A stretch of DNA of 64,000 nt from Gammaproteobacteria bacterium (GCA_009845905.1 VXYS01000010.1:1-64000), one strand, 5' to 3'; shown: positions 24,407 to 33,282, counted from the stretch's first letter. Translations and numbers: made by a program. Notes: generated by a model not told the origin, from the sequence alone.

Positions 24407-25419
24407 TGGAACACGCTGCTACACAAAGAGTTGATCGGTCGGCACTGCCGACAAACCTTCCCTCTCCTTCCCAAGCCTCTTTCCCCTTCCGCTCGCAAAG
24501 ACAATCACGCGAGGCAGCGCACGCTGCGTTCCTTCGTTCACTGCGCAGCAATGGCAAGCTTGATTACAAACGGTACCTCGCCTCGCCGTTGCGCTATGCG
24601 GGGGGGAAGAGTCTGGCGGTCGGTTACATTGTCGAACGCTTTCCTTCCAACCTAGAGCGGATGGCCGCGCCATTTTTAGGCGGCGGATCAGTAGAGATCG
24701 CCTGCGCCAACGAATTGGGGATTAGGGTATATGGCTACGACGTTTTCGACATCCTCTGCACCTATTGGCAGGTGCAATTGCGAAACCCGAAGGCGCTCGC
24801 TAGGCGAATGCGGAATTTTTCGCCGGACAGGGACACGTTCGCCGTAGTCAAGAAGCGGATGCTACGGCACTGGAAGCACGGGGAGACTTTGGAAAAGAAG
24901 GACTTGGCTGCGCACTACTATTTCAACTCCAATACATCCTACGGACCCCATTTTCTCGGCTGGCCTTCCGACGTATATCTGAATTCGAACCGGTACGAGA
25001 AGATGGTAAAGAAGGCCGAGGATTTCCGGGCACCAAACCTCTCGGTGAAATGTATGAGCTTTGAGAAATCCATCCCAAACCACAAGAAGGATTTTCTCTA
25101 TTGTGATCCCCCGTACTACTTGGATGAAGGCAAGACTTTCGTCGGTATGTATCCACACCGCAATTTCCCGATTCACCATAAAGGCTTCGACCACGAGAAA
25201 CTGCGGGATCTATTGCTCGAACACAAGGGCGGCTTTGTGCTTTCCTACAACGACTGCGAAATAGTCCGCGATTGGTATTCCGACTGCAACATTGATGAGC
25301 CAAGCTGGCAATACACCTTTGGGCAAGGAGACACGCGGATTGGCGAGAATCGAGCTGAATTAAATGGTGGTTCGCATATTAAGCGGTCCCATGAATTGCT
25401 GATCTGGCGGCACCCTTGA
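24406..25419 (+). CDS. D12-class DNA adenine-N6 methyltransferase
   Basis: ATG 24406 is chosen because GGAGG lies 6 bases upstream; a GTG at 24385 is also in frame. The Dam-like order of motifs is clear: SPLRYAGGKS (motif X, SAM binding), PFLGGGSVEIA (motif I) and DPPYY (motif IV, catalytic). The protein is about 60 residues longer than E. coli Dam at the N-terminus. Its stop overlaps the start of the next gene (TGATG), which encodes a probable restriction enzyme, so it protects that enzyme's site. Confidence 0.9.
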   Translation: MEHAATQRVDRSALPTNLPSPSQASFPFRSQRQSREAAHAAFLRSLRSNGKLDYKRYLASPLRYAGGKSLAVGYIVERFPSNLERMAAPFLGGGSVEIACANELGIRVYGYDVFDILCTYWQVQLRNPKALARRMRNFSPDRDTFAVVKKRMLRHWKHGETLEKKDLAAHYYFNSNTSYGPHFLGWPSDVYLNSNRYEKMVKKAEDFRAPNLSVKCMSFEKSIPNHKKDFLYCDPPYYLDEGKTFVGMYPHRNFPIHHKGFDHEKLRDLLLEHKGGFVLSYNDCEIVRDWYSDCNIDEPSWQYTFGQGDTRIGENRAELNGGSHIKRSHELLIWRHP

Positions 25420-26186
25420 TGCCTGGTAGGCGGGGAGGCACCCCCGAGCAAGGCAGGGCATATCGCGAACGAGGTATTCAAGCCGCAAAACGCTTTGCTC
25501 TCTTACTTGGGCTACCACGAGACTACGAAAGAGACCTAAAGGCAAAGAAGGATGTAATTGACCCAGCGGGAGACGCCCACTCCGTCAAGGCGGGACGAGG
25601 AAAGTGGCAAGTTTTCTTATATAGACGGAACCGGTTTCTTACGGATGACGGATTCCAGACTCTCAATGGCATCGGGGGACTTCTTGTCCACTGCATTGAC
25701 GCTTTCCCGGAACGCTTTGAAGAATATCAAGCCAACAAGACCGCCGCCAAAGAAGTATTGAAATATCCGATGCGCGAACTCAAAGATCGGTTTCAGCGTA
25801 AAGTCTTGGTTCGCGGATTCCTTCGCAAAGCTGTATTCAATGGCACGGAAGTCAACTATCTCACAATTTGGCACGATGGGGCTTATCACGTCTATTGGAG
25901 CGACGATGTTGTGCGAATTATGGGCGACGGATTCAATGTGGAGAATTCAAAGGCTCGTCACGCCGGCCAATTCGACGATCAAAAGGTATTGTTCCGACAT
26001 GCAGGTAGGAACGTAGGGGAACTGGAAATGCGAAACAGTAGCGCGGGACACTATCGCGAAGTTTTATTCAATATAAATAAAGGTCCTTTTATGGCTCTTC
26101 TCGAAGAAGCAGCACTCGAAACCCGCATTTTCTCACCGGAGATAATCGTCTACGGGCAAGCCATTAACAAATTTGGCAGGTGGTAA
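25419..26186 (+). CDS. Probable type II restriction endonuclease
   Basis: 255 residues directly coupled to the methyltransferase. Near residues 44-70, KKDVIDPAGDAHSVKAGRGKW followed by QVFLYRRNRF, is the D...(x)VK signature of PD-(D/E)XK restriction enzymes (D52, K57), with the HSVK form seen in some type II families. It does not match an enzyme whose recognition site I can name, so specificity is unknown. Gene order, methyltransferase first, lets protection precede cutting. Confidence 0.75.
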   Translation: MPGRRGGTPEQGRAYRERGIQAAKRFALLLGLPRDYERDLKAKKDVIDPAGDAHSVKAGRGKWQVFLYRRNRFLTDDGFQTLNGIGGLLVHCIDAFPERFEEYQANKTAAKEVLKYPMRELKDRFQRKVLVRGFLRKAVFNGTEVNYLTIWHDGAYHVYWSDDVVRIMGDGFNVENSKARHAGQFDDQKVLFRHAGRNVGELEMRNSSAGHYREVLFNINKGPFMALLEEAALETRIFSPEIIVYGQAINKFGRW

Positions 26187-26243
26187 ATCGAAACCTGTCG
26201 GAGTTTGAACCAAACCGGAATTCTCGAAGACTCTTTGTCGTGA

Positions 26244-26271
26244 GAAAGGCCACTTTGGGTGGCTTTTCTGC
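26244..26271. terminator. Bidirectional terminator-like hairpin
   Basis: AGAAAGGCCAC and GTGGCTTTTCT form an 11-bp stem with one G-T wobble and loop TTTGG. The stem is A-rich on the left and T-rich on the right, so it can stop transcripts from both the endonuclease (plus) and the convergent DUF3800 gene (minus). Confidence 0.6.
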
Positions 26272-26395
26272 TGCCCACCCTGTCCTGGTACTTCATCTAC
26301 TCATGGATCATCGACGGGGCCTTCGCATAACCCCTCGGAAACGAGCGATGCCGATGACGACCCAAATATCGTTGAATACAGGACGCACTGCCTAG

Positions 26396-27571
26396 TTAAT
26401 TACTGGCCAACAACTCCACAACCTTTTCACGGTGTCGGTCAATGTCGGCTTTCGCGAAGTCCAGCTGCTCGTCGGTCAAATCCTCGTATGCGGGGAGCTG
26501 TTTCTCGAAATCCTGCAATCTTTGTGCCATTCCTTCCAGGGAGATACTGTCAAAGACACCGTTTCTCAAGAACATACGAGCCACTCTCAATAGATCAGCC
26601 GGCAATTGATCGCCTTTGGCCATCCGGTTGGTAATCCACAGATATAGATCGACGATCTGCAATCCGATGCTGCGCTCGCTGGACTTCACTTCCGGAGCCT
26701 CAATGGGCAAATCTCTCAACTGCACATGTTTCGCGTCCAAGTCGCGAAACATGGGATGGAAGGAGTAGGCTTCGCGAACGGCCACACCCGCTTTTTCCAG
26801 CCCTTCGGCAATCCTAGTCAGATTGTAGTGGGTTTCGATCTGCGCATTGTTGAATTCCTGCTGACGATCTATCTTGATCGACGTTCGCCCCCTCCACCTG
26901 CGCCTTCGAGACCTTCGTGCAATCGCGCGTACGACGAACTGGTACCCTACCGCGTTAGGTGAAACGAGCTTCTTGTCGAAAATTCCGAAGTCAAGCGCCA
27001 AAGGGTTTCTGGTTCCGAACTCGAAGGCGTCGATAAACAACTCCTTTACTCTTGGCTGCAAGTCGGAGCGAATTGTTCTGGCCTTCAGATCGCTCAATAG
27101 ATCAACTATGCGTTCCTGGTTCACTTTGTCCTTCTTTGTGATACAGAGCGCCCATGCTTTCTTGAGCAATTCTTCGTCGACAAGCTGGGTGAGAAAGTGG
27201 ATGGCCGCAAATCTCAAGGGTGTCCAATAGAGATCCCATTTGACCGCCTTGTTGAGTCCGGCATCGAAAACGGCATCGAATAGAAGCACGAGTGCGTACG
27301 TCGGCTTGTCGATGTAGTAATAGTCAAAGGAAAAACGGAATTTCTTCTGTAGCGCGCGCAACTGATCCGCGATCTTGACCATGCCGCCCACGCCCATCTC
27401 GTTGGCATGCAAAACAGGAACACCCAAGCGTGTCGTCATTCTTCTATGCACGCCTTTGCCTAGCAAATCAACGTTCAGAGCGCTGGAGAGCACACCGTAA
27501 CTGAGTCTCGGCTGGCTCGTGTCGAACAGGTTCATCCCTGTATTGCCCGATTCGTCGATGTGGAAAAACAT
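26396..27571 (-). CDS. DUF3800 family protein
   Basis: 391 residues opening with MFFHIDESGNTG, the DUF3800 signature. The family is thought to have an RNase H-like fold with the aspartate and glutamate of this segment as catalytic candidates, and later acidic residues such as LQIVDLYLWITNR. DUF3800 genes are common in defence islands; their action is not settled. The ORF is intact and convergent to the restriction genes. A basic arginine-rich patch (ARRSRRRRWRGRTS) could contact nucleic acid. Confidence 0.8.
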   Translation of the reverse strand: MFFHIDESGNTGMNLFDTSQPRLSYGVLSSALNVDLLGKGVHRRMTTRLGVPVLHANEMGVGGMVKIADQLRALQKKFRFSFDYYYIDKPTYALVLLFDAVFDAGLNKAVKWDLYWTPLRFAAIHFLTQLVDEELLKKAWALCITKKDKVNQERIVDLLSDLKARTIRSDLQPRVKELFIDAFEFGTRNPLALDFGIFDKKLVSPNAVGYQFVVRAIARRSRRRRWRGRTSIKIDRQQEFNNAQIETHYNLTRIAEGLEKAGVAVREAYSFHPMFRDLDAKHVQLRDLPIEAPEVKSSERSIGLQIVDLYLWITNRMAKGDQLPADLLRVARMFLRNGVFDSISLEGMAQRLQDFEKQLPAYEDLTDEQLDFAKADIDRHREKVVELLASN

Positions 27572-27714
27572 GAGGCGCTTCTTGGACAGGATTTCCTAAC
27601 AATCTTGATATTACATTCGATCCAATCGTCGATTAGCTACGTGCCTACAGCGATTCAGAAGGGTCAGCCAAGAGGCATAATCTGCCGTCCTTCAACCTCA
27701 ATATATGAGCCCCT

Positions 27715-28875
27715 ATGTTTAAGGTGAACCTGTCGGAGAATCGCCTCGTCCGGCTTGAAAAGCGGCGTTTTAACGATCTGAATCTGCAAGAGCGGCCCCA
27801 TCTTCAGGAGTGGCTGGTGCAAACGCCGGAGGCGCTTGGCGAGGAACTACTGGTCATCCAGAAGGAATTCGACGGCTTCGCGGACACCCGCGAGCGGCTC
27901 GATTTGCTGGCGCTTGACAAGGAAGGCCGGCTGGTGGTCATTGAGAACAAGCTCGACGATTCCGGCCGCGATGTCGTGTGGCAGGCACTCAAGTACGTGG
28001 CCTATTGCTCAAGCCTCAAGAAGGCGGAGATCGTTGAAATCTATCAGAAGTACCTTGATCGGTGGCTAGACGGCCAGAACGCAGTGGCAAACCTGTGCGA
28101 ATTCCTCGACATCGAAGATCTCGACGACACGGTACTGAACGCGGGCAATGAACAACGGTTGATATTGGTCGCGGCGAATTTTCGCAAGGAAGTCACGGCG
28201 ACCGTACTGTGGCTGATCGGACACGGAGTTCAGGCGCAGTGCTTTCGGGTGATGCCTTACAGCTTCGGCGAGGAGCTTCTGATCGACCTGCAACAGATCA
28301 TCCCGACGCCCGAGGCTGCGGATTACATGATCGGAATGGCCGCGAAGGAATCAGAGGAAAAGTCGGTACAGGGCACACAAAAGCGCCGCCAGGAGATGCG
28401 GCGGGCTTTCTGGACAAGTACGCTGGAGGAGCTGCGGTCCCGCAACATTTCACGATACGCCAACATCAGCCCTTCGAAGGATCACTGGCTGAGCAGCGCC
28501 ACCGGCGTGTCAGGCTGCGGATTCAGCCTGATTTTCTTGAAGAGCGAGGCGCGCGTTGAACTTTACCTCGCGCGTGCCGAGGCAAGCGAGAACAAATGGA
28601 TTTTCGATCGGCTTGAACGGGAGAGGCAGGAAATCGAAGAGCGTTTTGGCGCGGAACTCAAATGGCAAAGGCTGGACGACAAGAAGGCGAGCAGAATATC
28701 TCACGCACATCCGTTCGATGGATTTAATGACGAGAACTGGCCGGACATGATTGAGTGGCTGTGCCAGCACTTCGTCAAGCTGGAGGACGCGTTCTCGGAA
28801 CCGCTCGCGCGTCTGAACCGGCGCTTGAGGTCACAGGGCGGCATTTCAGTAGGTAGTGGGAGCGATACCCGCTGA
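27715..28875 (+). CDS. PD-(D/E)XK nuclease-like protein with DUF4268 C-terminus
   Basis: 386 residues. Residues 60-80, RLDLLALDKEGRLVVIENKL, are a textbook PD-(D/E)XK core (D63, E77, K79), of the NucS-like kind found at the N-terminus of DUF4268 proteins. The C-terminal part (RRAFWTSTLEELRS, FSLIFLKSEARVELYL, then an aromatic end) fits DUF4268. Such proteins occur in variable genome regions and are suspected defence nucleases, with no proven reaction. It is divergent from the DUF3800 gene; the 143 bases between hold both promoters. Confidence 0.8.
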   Translation: MFKVNLSENRLVRLEKRRFNDLNLQERPHLQEWLVQTPEALGEELLVIQKEFDGFADTRERLDLLALDKEGRLVVIENKLDDSGRDVVWQALKYVAYCSSLKKAEIVEIYQKYLDRWLDGQNAVANLCEFLDIEDLDDTVLNAGNEQRLILVAANFRKEVTATVLWLIGHGVQAQCFRVMPYSFGEELLIDLQQIIPTPEAADYMIGMAAKESEEKSVQGTQKRRQEMRRAFWTSTLEELRSRNISRYANISPSKDHWLSSATGVSGCGFSLIFLKSEARVELYLARAEASENKWIFDRLERERQEIEERFGAELKWQRLDDKKASRISHAHPFDGFNDENWPDMIEWLCQHFVKLEDAFSEPLARLNRRLRSQGGISVGSGSDTR

Positions 28876-28935
28876 GTCTCATACGCATCGCGCATCCGTG
28901 TCGCCGTTACCGAGGGAAGCGATCGCTTACGGGCA

Positions 28936-29949
28936 ATGAGCGAAACGACAGTAGTGCACGTCGAACCGGGAGAGACCCTCTCGGAAATTGCCGCGCGGCA
29001 CGGCGTCACCGTCGAGCAATTGCAGGAATGGAATCGGATCAAAGAAGCGGACTATGTGCAGGCGGGTCAGAGAATCGTCGTCCATGACGCGGTGGTTACG
29101 CCTGGCTGGAACGAAGCAGCTGTCGCTTGGAGCGGGTGGCTGGGAGCAGCACTCGTCGTGGTGGCACTGTTACTTCTGTTTCGCCGCAAACGCAGGACCC
29201 CAACTTCGGCGCCTGATACCCGAGTCTCGTCGCCGACAGAGGCGCTGCATCGACACGGTTCGAAACCCACTCCGGTATTGCGGACATCCGCGCCTAAGGC
29301 AAACGCCGGCGAGCGACGTGTCCAAAAGGTGTTGACGAGGCGTTACCGGGACTGGCCGCTGCTCAATAACGTGCTGCTTCGCTCTGGAGGAGGGACAGCA
29401 CAGATCGATCACATCCTCATATCGCCCGCCGGCGTATTCGTGATCGAGACCAAGGACATGGGCGGGTGGATATTCGCAAGCCCCGGGCAGCAAAGGTGGA
29501 CGCAAACATTCAGAGCGGGCCGCTGGTCCCGCATGATGGGAATCAAGTCGAAGCGGTTTCCTTTCTACAATCCACTGTTGCAGAACGAAGGACACGCGAA
29601 GGCCCTGGTCAAACTCGGCGTAGTTAAACCTTGGGAATTCCGGCCCGTCGTCGTGTTCGTGGGCGACGCCGAACTGAAGACGGAGGAGAAGTTCGTGCGG
29701 TTTGAAGAGCACGAGGAGAAGGCAAAGCGGTTCCGTGGCTGGCGAATGCGAGGCGTCGTCTGCATGAGCCTGACGGAGCTGCACCGCTACATCGATTTCT
29801 CCGTTCGCGTTACGTCGAGTCGAAGCCTGACGCGAGAGAGGATGGAGGCGATCCGGGCAAAGATAGCAACGGCTGCCCTGCCCGTGACAGCGGAAACTCA
29901 CGCCAAACATGTCGAGTACGCCCGGTCTGCGAAGCGCGCATCGTGGTGA
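28936..29949 (+). CDS. LysM - transmembrane - NERD nuclease-like protein
   Basis: 337 residues. Residues about 5-50 are a LysM domain (VEPGETLSEIAARHGVTVEQ, LQEWNRI). A single membrane helix follows (about 62-82, WLGAALVVVALLLLF) and then RRKRR. Residues 125-250 are a NERD domain with nuclease core QIDHILISPAGVFVIETKD (D158, E171, K173). No signal peptide precedes LysM, so the helix itself would insert with LysM outside and NERD inside. It starts 60 bases after the DUF4268 gene, so they may be cotranscribed. Confidence 0.85.
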   Translation: MSETTVVHVEPGETLSEIAARHGVTVEQLQEWNRIKEADYVQAGQRIVVHDAVVTPGWNEAAVAWSGWLGAALVVVALLLLFRRKRRTPTSAPDTRVSSPTEALHRHGSKPTPVLRTSAPKANAGERRVQKVLTRRYRDWPLLNNVLLRSGGGTAQIDHILISPAGVFVIETKDMGGWIFASPGQQRWTQTFRAGRWSRMMGIKSKRFPFYNPLLQNEGHAKALVKLGVVKPWEFRPVVVFVGDAELKTEEKFVRFEEHEEKAKRFRGWRMRGVVCMSLTELHRYIDFSVRVTSSRSLTRERMEAIRAKIATAALPVTAETHAKHVEYARSAKRASW

Positions 29950-30027
29950 TGAAGCACCAGGGGCGCTGAAGGGGCAATGGCAGTGATCTTCCCCCCAGAA
30001 TCGGTCCACCCGAACTGAGAAAAAGCA

Positions 30028-30468
30028 CTATTGCAAAGTTGGGGCGCTTAACTCAAACCTTCCGTTGGTCATGCAAAGGCGATAGCGTTCCAAAACGTCC
30101 ATCCCCACCAAGAGCTGGAAGTCCGGATGTTTGAGTCGCATTGGCGACATTCGAATTCGCGTGGATCGGAAGTCATCTATATCGCCGTCACCTGAACTTG
30201 AAAACCCAAGCACCAGGCTAACGGGGTATACCGGATCAACTCGGCCTGTCGACCCATCGGCGCCGGCCACCGGCCGCTGGCCAGCAGAAACCAATCCAAT
30301 CCTGCTGATTTCGTCCTCATAAAGAGCACTGAAATTTGCACCCGTGTCAATTAGCCCTCGAAACTTGCGTCGTCCCACATGCTTGCCGGGATCTCTTACA
30401 TCAGGCTGAAGCATCCACACGTCCACAATCATTTGGCCGTTTCTTATCCGGCCCCTGAGGAACGACAT
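30028..30468 (-). CDS. Retropepsin-like aspartic protease
   Basis: 146 residues with the aspartic protease motif FRGLIDTGANFSALYEDE and a later DFQLLVGMDVLERYRL segment typical of single-lobed retropepsin-like proteins, which act as dimers. There is no signal peptide. It lies 15 bases downstream of a small DUF5678-like gene on the same strand, a likely two-gene operon. Substrate unknown; the partner may be substrate or regulator. Confidence 0.8.
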   Translation of the reverse strand: MSFLRGRIRNGQMIVDVWMLQPDVRDPGKHVGRRKFRGLIDTGANFSALYEDEISRIGLVSAGQRPVAGADGSTGRVDPVYPVSLVLGFSSSGDGDIDDFRSTRIRMSPMRLKHPDFQLLVGMDVLERYRLCMTNGRFELSAPTLQ

Positions 30469-30483
30469 TTAAGAAACAGCTAG

Positions 30484-30738
30484 CTAGATGTAGGGCGTCA
30501 TGGCGCCGAAACACGCCGCCTTCTCGCCGATCAACTGAACGGAAAAACTGCCCAGACCATATTTCTCACAACCAGTGAAGAAAGCATCGTCGTAGTCGTC
30601 GAATATCTCAACAAGCCGGCGGTTTCTGAGCAATACCGTCTTGCCCAAGTGTTTGGCTTCGAGTTCTGCTCGGTGTTCTTCGTAAGCCTTCAGATTCTCA
30701 CGAGCTTGCTTCAAGCCCTGATCGGCGCGTGTCGTCAT
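30484..30738 (-). CDS. DUF5678-like small protein
   Basis: 84 residues with GGAGA 6 bases before the ATG. An N-terminal helix (QARENLKAYEEHRAELEAKH) is followed by a small beta part ending FFTGCEKYGLGSFSVQLIGE. It is a clear paralog of the protein at 34630: both share NxKAY, a helix ending ELExxH(L/F)G, GCEKxGLGxF and IGEK. The fold resembles DUF5678. It is first gene of an operon with the retropepsin-like protease. Confidence 0.7.
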   Translation of the reverse strand: MTTRADQGLKQARENLKAYEEHRAELEAKHLGKTVLLRNRRLVEIFDDYDDAFFTGCEKYGLGSFSVQLIGEKAACFGAMTPYI

Positions 30739-30767
30739 GTGAAGTCTCCGAGATTGTCTCCAACGAC

Positions 30768-30790
30768 GCAGGGTTAAAGATCGACCCTGC
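30768..30790. promoter_or_regulatory. Inverted repeat upstream of the DUF5678-like gene
   Basis: GCAGGGT at 30768-30774 and ACCCTGC at 30784-30790 are exact complements with a 9-base spacer, 30 bases upstream of the start codon on the minus strand. Position suits an operator or a 5' leader hairpin. Confidence 0.4.
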
Positions 30791-30860
30791 CCCGACGTTC
30801 CCGTAAATAGAACGATTTAGAAATCTATTGACAGCTGCGAGATTCACACGTCTGGCTCAG

Positions 30861-30896
30861 AAAAAAGCCCGCATTTCGGTTTCCCAAAATGTGGGC
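30861..30896 (-). terminator. Rho-independent terminator on the minus strand
   Basis: On the minus strand GCCCACATTT pairs with AAATGCGGGC (one G-T wobble), followed by six T. It lies about 100 bases downstream of the HEPN-like gene that ends at 30997 and would end its transcript before the protease operon. Confidence 0.75.
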
Positions 30897-30996
30897 CATA
30901 AGCATTTCGCACAGACGGCACCGCGTCCATGGCAACAAAATACTGCCAGAAAGGACAGTAGTTAGCAATAGCTAACAAGGGGGAATATATCGAGTT

Positions 30997-31854
30997 TTAC
31001 CCAACCCGCTGCGCAGCTCGCGTCTTTCTTCTAGCGGTTACTTGATTGTGCCTGAGCATCTTGGCCCAATACTGAATCGAGCTATCCTTGGATTCCCGCG
31101 CACACCTCCGCACAGCGGCCCGAAGCACTCTATTGTTCTTTAGGTTTTCGATGACTTCCAGTCGTGGGCGAACAGATCCCCGCTTTAACCATTCCGTTGC
31201 GTCCCACGCCGGGTCAAGTTTGCTCTCGGTCAATACCGCTTTACTTGCCTCTCTCTCGATTCGTTGGATTACGTCTTTGGGGACCCCGCCGAATATGAGC
31301 GACATTAGCGCACGTATCATCTCCCGATAGATAAAGCCGATCATTCCTCCGGGCGTGTTGTTAGCGCCCTCGATACTCGCGTACCGATTGGCTATAAATA
31401 TTTCGGATTTTCCATGTTCCCGAAAATAGTCCAGGATGTTTGTGCTGTGCCTGAGAGGTGTGACACTTTCCAGTAACTGAATAGTGCTGTCGAAACATCG
31501 CTTTAGTTCATTGAATGCCGTCGGGTTGTGTTGTTGAACATCCTCCAACAGTTGGTGTAGCTGGTGCCCGCGAGAACGAACCTGTTTCTCTGACAGGCCG
31601 CCGTCTATAAGAATCGCCTTGAGGCCTTTCTCGATTGCTTCGTGAGCATTCCGCGCGTCCGACCTTGCCTTAGCATTTGAATATGCTATGGAGAGTAGTG
31701 CAATCTGAAGGAGCCTTTTGGAGAATTCGTCTTCTGGTTGTTCATACAAGTTGGCTGCATCCTTCAAGCGGCCATGTATATCGAGCGGCGTTCTTTCCAG
31801 TTCATCGAGGGCATACCTTAAGTCTGCCCATACGTCTGCATTGTTTAGCGACAT
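30997..31854 (-). CDS. HEPN-like protein, abortive-infection type
   Basis: 285 residues. The N-terminal half has the look of a HEPN helical domain: SNAKARSDARNAHEAIEKGL followed by KAILIDGG and RGHQLHQLLEDV, similar to AbiV-type and other HEPN proteins in which such segments hold an R-x4-6-H nuclease site; here RNAHEAIEKG is the nearest match. The C-terminal half is basic and ends RRKTRAAQRVG. It stands alone with its own terminator and a divergent promoter region on its left. RNase activity is plausible, not shown. Confidence 0.6.
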   Translation of the reverse strand: MSLNNADVWADLRYALDELERTPLDIHGRLKDAANLYEQPEDEFSKRLLQIALLSIAYSNAKARSDARNAHEAIEKGLKAILIDGGLSEKQVRSRGHQLHQLLEDVQQHNPTAFNELKRCFDSTIQLLESVTPLRHSTNILDYFREHGKSEIFIANRYASIEGANNTPGGMIGFIYREMIRALMSLIFGGVPKDVIQRIEREASKAVLTESKLDPAWDATEWLKRGSVRPRLEVIENLKNNRVLRAAVRRCARESKDSSIQYWAKMLRHNQVTARRKTRAAQRVG

Positions 31855-32017
31855 TATGATTTCTGCCTTTCAGCGCACACCGACAAGATTAAATTCCGAC
31901 TTTAGCCTAGAAAATATGATACGAACCTGGTCAAGAACGGTGACTCCCGATGGGATTTAACAATCTCGTATCCGCGCATCTCCTGGCCTATTGCTGGTGT
32001 CAATTCAGGAGCGAGTA

Positions 32018-32572
32018 ATGACCAATATCGCATGTCTCGGCTGGGGTTCTCTAATCTGGGATCCTCGCAACTTACCAATCCAGCGGTACTGGTTTAATGA
32101 CGGCCCGCTGGTTCCAGTCGAATTCGCGCGACAATCCGCAGATGGTCGAATCACATTGGTAATCTCGCCCGCAACTCGCCCCGTGCGGTCGCTATGGGCT
32201 CTTATGGACGGCGATAGTCTCGAAGACGCGATAAAACAGCTGCAGCAGCGGGAAGGAACAAAGAACCCGGATCACATCGGCAGTTGGTCGAGGGGACAAC
32301 AGCCTCCCGACGAGATCCCTGAGTTGAATGAGTGGGCGCGTGCAATAAATGTCGACTCGGTTATCTGGACAAAGTTACCGCCAAATTTCAATGATGGCGA
32401 CAATGGGAAACCTCGCGTAGAAGACGTACTCCGGTACCTTCGGAAGCTGACCGGGACCGCACGAGACGCTGCAGAAAAATATATTCGTCGGGCACCGCGG
32501 CAGATTGATACGGCCTATCGAAGACGGATCGAAGCCGAGCTTCAGTGGTTGCCAAAGGCGGGAGACAAGTAG
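32018..32572 (+). CDS. Conserved protein with LGWGSLIW motif (possible gamma-glutamylcyclotransferase-like fold)
   Basis: ATG 32018 is chosen (AGGAG 6 bases upstream). The opening NIACLGWGSLIWDPRNLPI and PVEFARQSADGRITLVI are shared by a conserved bacterial family I have seen annotated as hypothetical. The YGSL-like GSL segment recalls gamma-glutamylcyclotransferase folds, but I cannot point to the catalytic glutamate with confidence. 184 residues, soluble. Confidence 0.65.
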   Translation: MTNIACLGWGSLIWDPRNLPIQRYWFNDGPLVPVEFARQSADGRITLVISPATRPVRSLWALMDGDSLEDAIKQLQQREGTKNPDHIGSWSRGQQPPDEIPELNEWARAINVDSVIWTKLPPNFNDGDNGKPRVEDVLRYLRKLTGTARDAAEKYIRRAPRQIDTAYRRRIEAELQWLPKAGDK

Positions 32573-32655
32573 ATGCATGGCAGAGCATCCGCGGGTTGCA
32601 GCGCAAGTCAACCTTCGGACCAGAACGCTACAGTGGCTAGCCGAGCAGACAAAAC

Positions 32656-33258
32656 ATGACTTGGGCCCAACTCGTAACATTCAACGTTGTCCTGATAGTC
32701 GCTATTGCGAGTCCCGGGCCAGCGATGCTGATGGCGACCCAGACCGCGTTGAGCGCAGGACGCACCGCCGGAATCGCGGTAGGCGCCGGACTCGGTCTGA
32801 TGGCCGCAATCTGGACGATGATGGCGCTTCTCGGATTTGGCGTGGTCTTCGAGCTGTTCCCCTTCTTGTACGTCGGCGCCAAAGTCGCGGGAGCTGCTTA
32901 TCTTCTGTACATCGCATACAGGATGTGGAGGAGCGCTGGCGACCCTGCCAAGGCCGTAATCAAACCGGGCAGGCGCGCATTCCGGCAAGGGTTTCTGGTG
33001 AATCTCTTCAATCCGAAATCCGTGCTGTTCGCCGCCGCTGTTCTAGTCACGGTCTTCCCTGCCGGTATTGGTGTGACCGACAGTATCGTGATCGTCGCAA
33101 ACCACTTCCTGGTGGAAATCGCTTTCTATTCGGCACTCGCCTTCGGCATGAGCACGCAAGCCGTCGCAAAGCGTTACATGCAGGCAAAAATCTACATTGA
33201 TCGCGCCGCCGCGGCTGTGCTCGGCGCTTTGGGCCTGCGAATTCTGCTCAGCAGGTAG
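32656..33258 (+). CDS. LysE/RhtB-family amino acid exporter
   Basis: 200 residues with five to six membrane helices and the family signature near the N-terminus (IASPGPAMLMATQTALSAGR) plus LVNLFNPKSVLFAAAV in the middle. Members export amino acids or related small compounds from the cytoplasm. The gene is compact and intact; neighbours give no hint of substrate. It is convergent with a small membrane-protein gene. Confidence 0.9.
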   Translation: MTWAQLVTFNVVLIVAIASPGPAMLMATQTALSAGRTAGIAVGAGLGLMAAIWTMMALLGFGVVFELFPFLYVGAKVAGAAYLLYIAYRMWRSAGDPAKAVIKPGRRAFRQGFLVNLFNPKSVLFAAAVLVTVFPAGIGVTDSIVIVANHFLVEIAFYSALAFGMSTQAVAKRYMQAKIYIDRAAAAVLGALGLRILLSR

Positions 33259-33282
33259 CCTGCCCAGTTCCTTCTGCTTGGA

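Noticed and set aside
30961-30976. GTTAGC AATA GCTAAC hairpin 20 bases after the HEPN-like gene
   Set aside because: Stem of only 6 bp and no T run on the minus strand; the hairpin at 30861-30896 is the better terminator.
32505-33200. Long open frame overlapping the LysE gene in another frame
   Set aside because: The LysE frame has the family signature and membrane helices; the overlapping frame is arginine-rich and featureless.
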